Assembly (NCBI RefSeq): GCF_008728835.1
Contig: NZ_CP042582.1
Coordinates: 2,569,001 to 2,633,000 of the forward strand
DNA: 64,000 nt
Source of the DNA: Hypericibacter adhaerens
GTDB lineage: Bacteria > Pseudomonadota > Alphaproteobacteria > Dongiales > Dongiaceae
Direction of reading: 5' to 3'
The position numbers and the translations under genes were made by a program. The notes beneath the pieces are model-generated. The model saw only the letters and a list, made by a program, of their open reading frames with translations, was not told where the DNA came from and did no database searches. Shown piece after piece: positions 28,647 through 36,298 of the stretch; position 1 is the first letter of the stretch; every line of letters begins with the position of its first letter.

Positions 28647-29936
28647 ATGCTTGAAAAACTGTTCGACCTCACGGCGCACGGCACCACCGTGCGGCGCGAA
28701 ATCCTGGCCGGCGTCACGACCTTCCTGACCATGGCTTATATCATTTTCGTCAATCCGGGGATCCTGTCCGAGGCGGGGATGGATCACGGCGCCGTCTTCG
28801 TCGCGACCTGCCTGGCCGCCGCCTTCGGCAGCGCCTTCATGGGCCTGTTCGCGAACTACCCGATCGCGCTGGCGCCCGGCATGGGCCTCAACGCCTACTT
28901 CACCTACGCCGTCGTCAAGAGCATGGGCTACACATGGCAGATCGCGCTAGGCGCTGTCTTCCTGTCGGGCATCCTGTTCCTGATCCTCAGCATCCTGCCG
29001 GTGCGCGAATACATCATCAACGCCATCCCCAAGAGCCTGAAGATGGCGATCTCGGCCGGCATCGGCCTCTTCCTCGCCATCATCGGCCTGAAGGAGATGG
29101 GCGTCGTCGTCGCGGACCCCGCGACCTTCGTGACCCTGGGGCCGCTGACCAGCTGGCCGGTGATCCTGGGCTCGCTCGGCTTCGTGCTGATGGCGGCGCT
29201 CGATTCCAGGCGCGTGCCGGGCGCCATCATCATCGCGATCCTGCTGGTGACGGCCATCGGGGTGGCGCTGGGCGTCAGCCCGGCGCAGGGCGTGTTCTCC
29301 CTGCCGCCCAGCATCGCGCCGACCTTCCTGGCGATGGATATCGGCGGCGCCTTCAATCTCGGCCTCGCCGCGATCGTCTTCACCTTCCTCTTCGTCGACC
29401 TGTTCGACAATACCGGCACCCTGATCGGCGTCGCGCATCGTGCCGGGCTCCTCGACAAGGAGGGCAAGCTGCCGCGCATCGGCAAGGCGCTGATCGTCGA
29501 CAGCAGCTCGGCCATGGTGGGGGCGGCCCTCGGCACCTCGACCACGACCAGCTACATCGAGAGCGCGTCGGGCGTGCGCGCCGGCGGCCGCACCGGATTG
29601 ACCGCGGTCGTGGTGGCGATCCTGTTCCTGGCCGCCCTCTTCCTCTCGCCGCTGGCGGGAACGGTCCCCGCCTATGCCACGGCGCCGGCGCTGATCTTCG
29701 TCGCCTGCATCATGACCCGCGGCCTGACGGAGGTGGATTGGGAGGATGTCACCGAGTATGCGCCCGCGGTGGTGACCGCGATCGCCATGCCGCTGACCTT
29801 CTCGATCGCGAACGGCATCGCCTTGGGCTTCATCACCTATGCGGCGATCAAGCTGGTGGCGGGCCGCTGGCGCGAGATCCATCCGGCGGTCGCAATCCTG
29901 GCGATTGCCTTCATCTTGAAGTTCGCGCTGATCTGA
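28647..29936 (+). CDS. NCS2 family nucleobase permease, AzgA type
   Basis: Inner-membrane proton symporter for purine bases such as adenine, guanine or hypoxanthine. 429 residues with about 12-14 membrane segments. AzgA-clade hallmarks: MAYIIFVNPGIL (29-40), ALAPGMGLNAYF near 74-85, FVDLFDNTGTLIG near 245, and ALGTSTTTSYIESASGV near 291. Exact substrate not decidable. AAGGGG lies 5 nt before the ATG. A strong terminator follows, so it appears monocistronic. No purine riboswitch is seen in its 97-nt leader. Confidence 0.92.
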   Translation: MLEKLFDLTAHGTTVRREILAGVTTFLTMAYIIFVNPGILSEAGMDHGAVFVATCLAAAFGSAFMGLFANYPIALAPGMGLNAYFTYAVVKSMGYTWQIALGAVFLSGILFLILSILPVREYIINAIPKSLKMAISAGIGLFLAIIGLKEMGVVVADPATFVTLGPLTSWPVILGSLGFVLMAALDSRRVPGAIIIAILLVTAIGVALGVSPAQGVFSLPPSIAPTFLAMDIGGAFNLGLAAIVFTFLFVDLFDNTGTLIGVAHRAGLLDKEGKLPRIGKALIVDSSSAMVGAALGTSTTTSYIESASGVRAGGRTGLTAVVVAILFLAALFLSPLAGTVPAYATAPALIFVACIMTRGLTEVDWEDVTEYAPAVVTAIAMPLTFSIANGIALGFITYAAIKLVAGRWREIHPAVAILAIAFILKFALI

Positions 29937-29951
29937 GGCCGCGTGAGCCCC

Positions 29952-29991
29952 GCGGGCCGGTGCCGGAAGGGCGCCGGCCCGCTTGGTTTTT
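29952..29991 (+). terminator. Intrinsic terminator of the purine permease gene
   Basis: A 13-bp stem (29952-29964 with 29970-29982, one G-U pair) and a 5-nt GGAAG loop, followed by TTGGTTTTT. It starts 15 nt after the permease stop and isolates the permease from the downstream RNA gene. Confidence 0.85.
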
Positions 29992-30051
29992 GAGCGCCTT
30001 GCACCGGGCGTTGCCCGCCCCGGCGGCAGCGTTCGGAATGACGAAAATCGC

Positions 30052-30080
30052 GTGACGACAACGAGAAACTCCCATATATT
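30052..30080 (+). promoter_or_regulatory. Candidate sigma-70 promoter of the structured RNA
   Basis: GTGACG (30052-30057), exact 17-nt spacer, TATATT (30075-30080). Four of six and five of six positions match consensus. The expected start site is near 30087, at the edge of the first hairpin. Confidence 0.55.
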
Positions 30081-30086
30081 TCAATT

Positions 30087-30245
30087 GTGGTCGAACCGCC
30101 GGTTTCACCGGCGCGGCCCAGGTTCTGGGAGATGAGGGAGCGCCGAAGGCGCCCCGACGGTGGAAGCGCCAGCCCCAAATGGCGCGAGCCGCAAGGGATG
30201 GCACAGGAACCGAAGGCGAGCCGGGCAACCAGCTCGCTTTTTTTT
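30087..30245 (+). ncRNA. Candidate structured small RNA, family not recognised
   Basis: About 159 nt between a good promoter and an intrinsic terminator. Successive hairpins can be drawn: CGCCGG-TTTCA-CCGGCG (30097-30113), CCCAG-GTT-CTGGG (30117-30129), GGG-a-GCGCC-GAA-GGCGC-CCC (30136-30155), GCGCCA-N8-TGGCGC (30166-30185), and the terminator (30216-30237). GGTTC (30121-30125) could instead pair with GAACC (30207-30211), giving an alternative fold. I do not see the signatures of SRP RNA, RNase P RNA, tmRNA or the common riboswitches. It may be a trans-acting sRNA, a 6S-like RNA, or a terminated leader of the DUF2336 gene 288 nt downstream. 5' end and strand are inferred. Confidence 0.5.
30216..30245 (+). 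terminator. Intrinsic terminator of the structured RNA
   Basis: GCGAGC (30216-30221), 10-nt loop, GCTCGC (30232-30237), then eight T residues. With no protein gene ending upstream after the permease terminator, it argues for a separate RNA transcript on the plus strand. Confidence 0.85.
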
Positions 30246-30441
30246 GCCCGGAATCCAAGCTCATCCAGTATCCGGGAAACAGGCCCTAAGTAATTGTATT
30301 AACTATACCTGCCGATCCCTGCCGACGGCAGGCCGAGGCCTTAAGGCTCCTTAAAGCCGCGCGGGCGATAGTGGCCCCATCTTCAGCTTCCGACAGGCGA
30401 CCCATGAAGGCGGCTGCCGAGCCCTGCATCGAGACCGGGGC

Positions 30442-30463
30442 GGCGATTCCCGAAGGAATCGCC
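30442..30463 (+). other. Perfect 9-bp hairpin in the leader of the DUF2336 gene
   Basis: GGCGATTCC-CGAA-GGAATCGCC, about 70 nt before the start codon and without a U tract. A second small stem CCTGCC-GAC-GGCAGG lies upstream near 30319. The gene has no clear ribosome site, so leader structure may affect translation. Confidence 0.5.
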
Positions 30464-30532
30464 CGGCCCGTTTCCATTGTTGCGACGCCGCCGGCTCGCC
30501 AGCCCGCCCTGTGATCGCGCCCGCCGACGCCC

Positions 30533-31783
30533 ATGAACGCCGCCCCCGCCCGAGACGCGCTTCCCGATCCCGCCGCCTATGAGCGGGAGAAGAACCGCGC
30601 GGCCAATGCCGATCCGGCCGTGCGGCGCGAGCTGGCGCGCGAGCCGACGGTGCGGCCCGAGATCCTCTATTACCTGGCGAGCGACAGCGCCGCCGCCGTG
30701 CGCCGCGAGATCGCCACCAACCCGAGAACGCCGATCCAGGCCGACCTGCTGCTGCTCGAGGATCCCGACGAGCAGGTCCGGGCCGATCTGGCGCGGAAGG
30801 TGGCGCGTCTCCTGCCCGACCTCGGGCCGGACGCGCAGGCCCGCGTCCGGGACCGCATCGTCGAGATGGTGCGGGTGCTTGCGCGCGACGAGGTCGCCCG
30901 CATCCGCGCCATCGTCGCCGAGGCCCTGAAGAGCGCCGACAACGCGCCGCTGGACGTGATCCAGGCCCTGGCCCGCGATGTCGAGATCGGCGTCTGCACG
31001 CCGGTGCTGCGCTTCTCTCCCCTGCTGTCGGACGAGGATCTCCTGGCGATCATCGCCGCGCCGCCGGTCAAGGGCGCAACGCAGGCGATCGCGCAGCGCG
31101 AGGGACTCGGCAGCGCCCTGTCGGATGCGATCGCCGATGTCGGCGACGAGGCGGCGATCACCGCGCTCCTGGCCAACCCCTCGGCGCAGATCCGCGACGA
31201 GACGCTCGATCAGCTGGTCGACCGGGCGCCCGCCCATCCCCGCTGGCATCCGCCCCTGGTCGACCGCCCCGCCCTTCCCGCCCGGATCGTCGCCCGCATC
31301 GCCGTCTTCGTGGCGGCGACGTTGTTGTGGCGCCTCGACCAGCGCCAGGACCTCGATCCGGCCGCGCGCGATGCGGTGGCGGCCGCGGTCCAGCAGCGGC
31401 TTGCCGAACCCGACGTGGCGGCGGCGGTGGGGAAGAAGGAAAGCGCCGAGGACCGCGCGAAGAGGCTCCAGCAGCAGGGCAAGCTCGACGAGGCGAGCGT
31501 CGCGGCGGCGCTCGACAATGGCGACCGCGCCTTCGCGATCGCGGCGCTGGGGCTGTTGAGCGGGCTTGGCAGCGCGCTTGTCGGCAAGATCCTCTCGGCT
31601 CGCGGCGCCAAGGGCGTCGTGGCCCTGGCCTGGAAGGCGGGCATGAGCCCGCGCTTCGCGACCCAGATCCAGCTGCGGCTGGCCGGCATCCCGCCCAAGC
31701 AGATGCTGCAGACCCGGGGCGCCGCGGGCTGGCCGATGAACCCGGACGAGATGGCCTGGCATCTCGACTTCTTCGGCGGCTGA
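30533..31783 (+). CDS. DUF2336 domain-containing protein
   Basis: 416-residue cytoplasmic protein of DUF2336, a family found almost only in alphaproteobacteria. The N-terminal two-thirds is HEAT-like: repeated units such as ADPAVRRELAREPTVRPEIL and PRTPIQADLLLLEDPDEQVR, then NAPLDVIQALARDVEIGV, consistent with a protein-interaction scaffold. The last about 100 residues contain LDEASVAAALDNGDRAFAIA and are also helical. No catalytic motif. Some relatives have been linked to motility and stress signalling, but that is not shown here. The ATG at 30533 is fixed by an in-frame stop at 30512; no Shine-Dalgarno is evident. Confidence 0.85.
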   Translation: MNAAPARDALPDPAAYEREKNRAANADPAVRRELAREPTVRPEILYYLASDSAAAVRREIATNPRTPIQADLLLLEDPDEQVRADLARKVARLLPDLGPDAQARVRDRIVEMVRVLARDEVARIRAIVAEALKSADNAPLDVIQALARDVEIGVCTPVLRFSPLLSDEDLLAIIAAPPVKGATQAIAQREGLGSALSDAIADVGDEAAITALLANPSAQIRDETLDQLVDRAPAHPRWHPPLVDRPALPARIVARIAVFVAATLLWRLDQRQDLDPAARDAVAAAVQQRLAEPDVAAAVGKKESAEDRAKRLQQQGKLDEASVAAALDNGDRAFAIAALGLLSGLGSALVGKILSARGAKGVVALAWKAGMSPRFATQIQLRLAGIPPKQMLQTRGAAGWPMNPDEMAWHLDFFGG

Positions 31784-31797
31784 CGCCCGCTTTCGCC

Positions 31798-32337
31798 TCA
31801 GGCCTTGCGCGCCCAGGCCGGCTTGAGCTTCACGATCCGCTTATGGACCGGGCAGTCGTCCCGGTGCGCGCCGGGCAGATAGCCCAGGCTCATCAGGAAT
31901 TCGCCCACGATCTCGCCGCCGGTGAAGCGGAAGGTCTTCTTGAAGAGCTTGACCCATTCTTCCTTGCTCAGCGGATGGTGCGCATCGAGCCACCCGGCGA
32001 AGGAGCCGTGGCTTTCGCGCAGCGCCTGGATCCGCTGCGCATTCTCGATCGCCGCCTCGATCTTGAGCCGGTTGCGGATGATGCCGGCATCCTTGAGCAG
32101 CCGCGCCTTGTCGCGCGCCTTGAAGGCGGCGACCCTGTCGACATCGAAGCCCGCATAGGCCGCCTTGAAGGCCTCGCGCTTCTTCAGGATCGTCAGCCAG
32201 GACAGGCCGGCCTGATTGATCTCCAGCACGAGCCGCTCGAACAGGATGGTCTCGTCCTTGCTGGGGAAGCCGTATTCGCTCTCGTGATAGGGGCCGTGGA
32301 ACGGATGGCCGGGGGCGACGTCGCAATAGCTGCTCAT
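31798..32337 (-). CDS. tag: DNA-3-methyladenine glycosylase I
   Basis: Removes 3-methyladenine from alkylated DNA, starting base excision repair. 179 residues. Compared with E. coli Tag: zinc ligands C5, H18, H158 and C162 are all present with the right spacing (HxxxC at the end); the base-recognition Glu is E39 in LEINQAGLSW; KDAGIIRNRLKI is the HhH region. The common EWG is EYG here. Convergent with the DUF2336 gene; 12 nt downstream of DUF1467 on the same strand. Confidence 0.95.
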   Translation of the reverse strand: MSSYCDVAPGHPFHGPYHESEYGFPSKDETILFERLVLEINQAGLSWLTILKKREAFKAAYAGFDVDRVAAFKARDKARLLKDAGIIRNRLKIEAAIENAQRIQALRESHGSFAGWLDAHHPLSKEEWVKLFKKTFRFTGGEIVGEFLMSLGYLPGAHRDDCPVHKRIVKLKPAWARKA

Positions 32338-32349
32338 GGAAAGCCTCGC

Positions 32350-32586
32350 TCAGCCGGCCCGGAACGAAATCAGGTTGGAGCGCTGCAGGAAATAGAAACC
32401 GATCCAGATCACGGCCGAGATCAGCGTGGTGACGATGGCCTTCTTCACCAGCAGCGGGCGCGCCGGCGCGCTGTCGGCATGGCCCGGTTCGGTCTTCTCC
32501 GACACATGGACGCCCCAGGGCAGTACGGCAAAGAGCACCGTCCACCAGATGATCAGATAGACGACGATGCCGGTGACGGGGCTCAT
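32350..32586 (-). CDS. DUF1467 family membrane protein
   Basis: 78-residue inner-membrane protein with two helices: VTGIVVYLIIWWTVLFAVLP (4-23) and VTTLISAVIWIGFYFL (near 52-67), joined by a short charged loop. DUF1467 is alphaproteobacterial and usually follows mce, as here; function unknown. Its ATG overlaps the mce TGA (ATGA), so translation is likely coupled. Confidence 0.85.
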   Translation of the reverse strand: MSPVTGIVVYLIIWWTVLFAVLPWGVHVSEKTEPGHADSAPARPLLVKKAIVTTLISAVIWIGFYFLQRSNLISFRAG

Positions 32587-32987
32587 ACCTGCTCCAACTC
32601 GATCAGCGTGCCGACGAAATCCTTGGGATGGAGGAACAGCACCGGCTTGCCATGGGCGCCGATCTTGGGGTTGCCGTCGCCCAGCACCCGCGCGCCCTGC
32701 GCCTTGAGCCGGTCGCGGGCGGCGAGGATGTCCTCCACCTCGAAGCACAGATGGTGCATGCCGCCCGAGGGGTTGCGCTCCAGGAAGGAAGCGATCGGCG
32801 AGGCGTCGCCCAGCGGGTGCAGCAGCTCGATCTTGGTGTTGGGCAGCTCCACGAACACGACGGTGACGCCGTGCGCGGGCTCGGGCTGGGGCGGCGACAC
32901 CTTCGCGCCCAGCGTATCCCGGTAGGTCTTGGCGGCCGCCTCCAGGTCGGGGACGGCGATCGCCACATGGTTGAGGCGTCCGATCAC
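32583..32987 (-). CDS. mce: Methylmalonyl-CoA epimerase
   Basis: Interconverts the two methylmalonyl-CoA epimers in propionate degradation through methylmalonyl-CoA mutase. VOC-fold protein of 134 residues. Likely metal ligands: the His in GRLNHVAIAVPD, the His pair in GGMHHLCFEV, and Glu in TLIELEQV. The start is a GTG at 32987, giving MIGRLNH; the only start further upstream is a TTG with an unrelated 21-residue extension. Conserved neighbour of rnj and DUF1467. Confidence 0.9.
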   Translation of the reverse strand: MIGRLNHVAIAVPDLEAAAKTYRDTLGAKVSPPQPEPAHGVTVVFVELPNTKIELLHPLGDASPIASFLERNPSGGMHHLCFEVEDILAARDRLKAQGARVLGDGNPKIGAHGKPVLFLHPKDFVGTLIELEQV

Positions 32988-33055
32988 GGGGTTCTGGTTC
33001 CTGTCTTGATAGGCCGTTGGGAGTCTGCCCGAAGCCTCGCAAGGCTCCAAGAGGC

Positions 33056-34717
33056 CTAGAGCCGCACCAGATGAACCTCGGTCAGCGGCTTCTTTCCATG
33101 GAGATTCTGCAAGGTCTTGCGGATGGCAAGCCGGGCCGCCTCCTTGACGGTCGCATCGCTCTTCCGATCGGCAGGCCGGAGCTTGACCAGGGCGGTGCGC
33201 ACGGCATCGGCGGCATCCTCCCGGGCCTCCCCCATCTCGTCGGGCTCCAGCAGCCCCTGGATCGCGATCTGGGGCTCGGCGGCCAGGAGCCCGGTCTCGT
33301 CCAGCACCAGGGTCGCGACCGCGGTGCCGTTATGGAGCATGCGGTGGCGCAGCCGCATGGCCTCGCCGTCGAGCGACATCAGCACCTTGCCGTCGAGGCC
33401 CAGCCGGCCGGAAGGCACCTCCCCGATCTTGCGGGCCGGACCGGGTGCCAGGCGGATCACGTCGCCGTTGGTCGAGAGCACGGATTGCGGCACCTGACAG
33501 TCCTCCGCCAGGCGCGCATGGGCCGCGAGATGCCGGTACTCGCCATGGACCGGCACGGCGATCTGCGGGCGCACCCATTGATACATGGCGATGAGCTCGT
33601 CGCGGGCCGGGTGGCCCGAGACATGGATGGCATTGTCGCGCTCGGTCACGATCTCGACGCCGAGCTTGGCGAGATCGTTCTGCAGCCGGCCGATCGCGCG
33701 GTCGTTGCCGGGAATGACCCGCGAGGAGAAGAGCACGGCGTCGCCGGCCTCGAGCATGACCGCCGGATGCTCGCCTCGGGCGATGCGGGCCAGGGCCGAC
33801 CGCGGCTCGCCCTGGCTGCCCGTGCAGAGCAGTACCACCTTGTCGCGCGGCAGGAACCCCGCATCGTGTTCGCTGACGAATTCGGGCAGGTCGGCCAGAT
33901 AGCCCGTCTCGCGTGCCGCCTTGTTGATGCGCCAGAGCGAGCGGCCGACCAGCGCCGCATGGCGGTCGTGATGGGCCGCGGCCCGGGCGACGCTCTCGAG
34001 CCGCGCCACGTTGGAGGCGAAGCAGGCGACCGCGATCCGCCCCTGGAACCGCCCCATCATCTCGGTCAGGTTGGCCCGGACCAGCGATTCCGAGCCCGAA
34101 TGGCCCGGCACGAGCGCGTTGGTGGAATCGCACACCATCGCCAGCACGCCTTCCGCCCCCAGCTTCTTGAGCGCCGCCTCGTCGGTGACCTCGCCCACCA
34201 GCGGGTCGGGATCGAGCTTCCAGTCGCCGGTGTGGAGCACCGTGCCGCAGGGCGTGCGGATCGCGACGGCGTTGGGCTCGGGGATGGAATGGGTCAGCGT
34301 GATGAATTCGAGATCGAACGGCCCCACCTTGAACCGGCCGGAGAGCGGAACCTCGACGATCTCGGCCTCCTCCTCGATCCCGGACTCCACCAGCTTGCGG
34401 CGCAGGACCGACGCCGTGAAGGGCGTCGCATAGATCGGGCAGCCGAGATCGGGCCAGAGATAGGGCACGGCGCCGATATGGTCTTCATGCGCATGGGTAA
34501 GGACCAGTCCCGAAAGCCGGTCGCGATTGTCCTCGATGAAGCTGGGATCGGGCATGATCACCTCGATCCCCGGCGTCGCGTCGTCGCCGAAGGTGACGCC
34601 GAGATCGACCATGAGCCATTGGCCGGCATGACCATAGAGGGTGAGGTTCATGCCGATCTCGCCAGCCCCGCCCAAGGGCAGGAACAGGAGCTCGTCGGCG
34701 CCGGGTGGCTCGATCAT
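33056..34717 (-). CDS. rnj: Ribonuclease J
   Basis: Metallo-beta-lactamase/beta-CASP ribonuclease with endonuclease and 5'-3' exonuclease activity, used in rRNA and mRNA processing in alphaproteobacteria alongside RNase E. 553 residues. The zinc motif HAHEDH is at 75-80; further ligands are in LTHSIPEPN and LHTGDWK; beta-CASP motifs are FASNVARL, VSGHPARDEL and PVHGEYRHL. ATG at 34717 overlaps the coaX stop (ATGA). Confidence 0.95.
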   Translation of the reverse strand: MIEPPGADELLFLPLGGAGEIGMNLTLYGHAGQWLMVDLGVTFGDDATPGIEVIMPDPSFIEDNRDRLSGLVLTHAHEDHIGAVPYLWPDLGCPIYATPFTASVLRRKLVESGIEEEAEIVEVPLSGRFKVGPFDLEFITLTHSIPEPNAVAIRTPCGTVLHTGDWKLDPDPLVGEVTDEAALKKLGAEGVLAMVCDSTNALVPGHSGSESLVRANLTEMMGRFQGRIAVACFASNVARLESVARAAAHHDRHAALVGRSLWRINKAARETGYLADLPEFVSEHDAGFLPRDKVVLLCTGSQGEPRSALARIARGEHPAVMLEAGDAVLFSSRVIPGNDRAIGRLQNDLAKLGVEIVTERDNAIHVSGHPARDELIAMYQWVRPQIAVPVHGEYRHLAAHARLAEDCQVPQSVLSTNGDVIRLAPGPARKIGEVPSGRLGLDGKVLMSLDGEAMRLRHRMLHNGTAVATLVLDETGLLAAEPQIAIQGLLEPDEMGEAREDAADAVRTALVKLRPADRKSDATVKEAARLAIRKTLQNLHGKKPLTEVHLVRL

Positions 34718-35508
34718 CGGCGGCCGGCGTTGCCGCGCCCGTTATTGCGACGGTAGATCTCGACCAGGCCGCGCATGGTGATCTCGGGCTCGAGCCGCTC
34801 GATCGTCGGCGTGTTGCCGTGGAACAGCGGCGCCAGGCCACCGGTGGCGATGACGCGCATGGGCTTGCCCCACTCCTCGCGGATGCGCGCCACGACACCT
34901 TCGATCAGGCTGATATAGCCCCAATAGACGCCGGCCTGCATGGCGCCCAGCGTGTTCTTGCCGATCACGCGCGGCGGCTTCTCGACCGCGATGCGCGGCA
35001 GCTTGGCGGTGGCGCCGTGCAGCGCCTCCAGGCTCAGATTGATGCCCGGCGCGATCACGCCGCCGCAATAGTCGCCCGATTCCGCGATCACATCGAAGGT
35101 GGTGGCGGTTCCGAAATCCACCACGATCAGGGATTCGTCCGGCACCAGCAGATGGCCGCCCACGGCGTTGGCGAGCCGGTCGGCTCCGACTTCCTCCGGA
35201 CGGTCCATCAGCACCTTGATGCCGAGATCGATCCCCGGATCGCCGACAACGACGGGATCGGTGCGGAAATACTTGTCGCAGAGCTGGCGCAGGTTGAAGA
35301 GCGTCGGCGGCACCACCGTCGCGATCACGGTGCCGTCGATGTCCTTGGTGCGGAGGCCGGCATGTCCCATCAGCTGGTCGAGCCAGACCAGATATTCGTC
35401 GGCGGTCCGCGCCGGGCTGGTATGGAGCCGCCAGTCGCCGCGCAGACGGTCGCCGTCATAGACAGCGAACTTGACGTTGGTGTTGTTGGCATTGACGGCG
35501 AGCAGCAT
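34714..35508 (-). CDS. coaX: Type III pantothenate kinase
   Basis: Phosphorylates pantothenate in CoA synthesis; ASKHA fold, needs a monovalent cation. 264 residues. GADR with the likely catalytic D110 is at 108-111 and DFGTATTFD at 131-139. The N-terminal phosphate motif, normally DxGNT, reads NANNT (6-10): both Asp and Gly are replaced by Asn. The rest of the fold is intact, so it may be a lineage variant. birA ends 10 nt upstream. Confidence 0.93.
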   Translation of the reverse strand: MLLAVNANNTNVKFAVYDGDRLRGDWRLHTSPARTADEYLVWLDQLMGHAGLRTKDIDGTVIATVVPPTLFNLRQLCDKYFRTDPVVVGDPGIDLGIKVLMDRPEEVGADRLANAVGGHLLVPDESLIVVDFGTATTFDVIAESGDYCGGVIAPGINLSLEALHGATAKLPRIAVEKPPRVIGKNTLGAMQAGVYWGYISLIEGVVARIREEWGKPMRVIATGGLAPLFHGNTPTIERLEPEITMRGLVEIYRRNNGRGNAGRR

Positions 35509-35518
35509 GACCGCCCCT

Positions 35519-36298
35519 CTAGGATCGCTGATTCACAAGGCCCGGGAAGAAGACGTCGCCCGCGGTGAAGTTGCGCCGGCTCCCATCGGCGAGATCGAGC
35601 CAGAGCCGCCCCTCCTCGTCGAGCGTCGAGAAACGCCCCGCAACGGTCTCCTGTTCCAGGCGCACCTCGATCGGCTGGCCGATCCCGGCGGCCCGGCTCA
35701 TCCAGGCCGCCCGGGTCGGGCCGAACCCCTCGCGGCGGAAGGAGTCGTAACATCCCGGGAACCGGGCGGCAAAAGCAGCCAGCAGCAGGCCGGGGTCGGA
35801 CGGGCCTCCCTCCGCGGCCAGCGCCGTGGCGCGGTAGGGGGTATCGGCGGGATGGCTCGCCACGTTCACGCCGATGCCGAGAATGACCCAGGCCAGCCGC
35901 CCGTCCAGGCCCGGCTGGCCCTCGAGCAGGATGCCGCCGGTCTTGCTGCCGTCGATCAGCAGGTCGTTGGGCCATTTGAGCCGCACCCGCGCCTCGCCCC
36001 CGGGCAGCAGAGCTGCCAGCGCGCCGCCCATGGCCAGGGCCGCCACGAAGCCCAGCTTGGCCCCGTCGGCCGGCGGCAGGCCGGGACGCAGGAGCAGGGA
36101 GAGGTAGAGATTGCCCGGCGGCGAGGCCCAGCCCCTCCCCCGCCGGCCGCGTCCGGCCGTCTGCTCGCCGGCCCAGACCAGGCTGCCCTCGGGCGCCCCC
36201 TCGCCGGCCAGGCGCCGGCATTCCTCCATCGTGCTGCCGATGGTCGCGTGGGCGTGGAGGCGGAAGAAATCGGGAAGTGCGGGCGCGCCCGGCGTCAT
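35519..36298 (-). CDS. birA: Biotin--[acetyl-CoA-carboxylase] ligase
   Basis: Attaches biotin to carboxyl carrier proteins. 259 residues with no N-terminal helix-turn-helix, so it is a monofunctional ligase and not a repressor. The adenylate-binding loop GRGRRGRGW is at 49-57, KWPNDLL at 108-114, and K119 in [10 protein letters not shown] is the biotin-contact lysine. ATG at 36298 overlaps the nuoN stop (ATGA). birA after nuoN is a common alphaproteobacterial order. Confidence 0.95.
   Translation of the reverse strand: MTPGAPALPDFFRLHAHATIGSTMEECRRLAGEGAPEGSLVWAGEQTAGRGRRGRGWASPPGNLYLSLLLRPGLPPADGAKLGFVAALAMGGALAALLPGGEARVRLKWPNDLLIDGSKTGGILLEGQPGLDGRLAWVILGIGVNVASHPADTPYRATALAAEGGPSDPGLLLAAFAARFPGCYDSFRREGFGPTRAAWMSRAAGIGQPIEVRLEQETVAGRFSTLDEEGRLWLDLADGSRRNFTAGDVFFPGLVNQRS

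Larger units (their letters stand above)
29937..30532. other. 596-nt gap without a protein gene
   Basis: Between the purine permease and the DUF2336 gene. It holds, in order, the permease terminator, a sigma-70-like promoter, a candidate structured RNA with its own terminator, an AT-rich patch (30286-30308), and hairpins in the presumed leader of the DUF2336 gene. Small open frames here are Arg- or Ser-rich and run through the terminator, so none is called. Confidence 0.6.

Noticed and set aside
30087-30245. SRP RNA, RNase P RNA, tmRNA, cobalamin, TPP or glycine riboswitch
   Set aside because: The conserved core sequences of these RNAs are not present; only general hairpin structure is.
30132-30293. 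Small Arg/Ser-rich open frame inside the candidate RNA
   Set aside because: Begins at ATG 30132 but reads through hairpins and the terminator, with no ribosome site.
33008-33050. Upstream TTG start for mce
   Set aside because: Adds residues unlike any VOC protein; GTG at 32987 gives the normal length and N-terminus.
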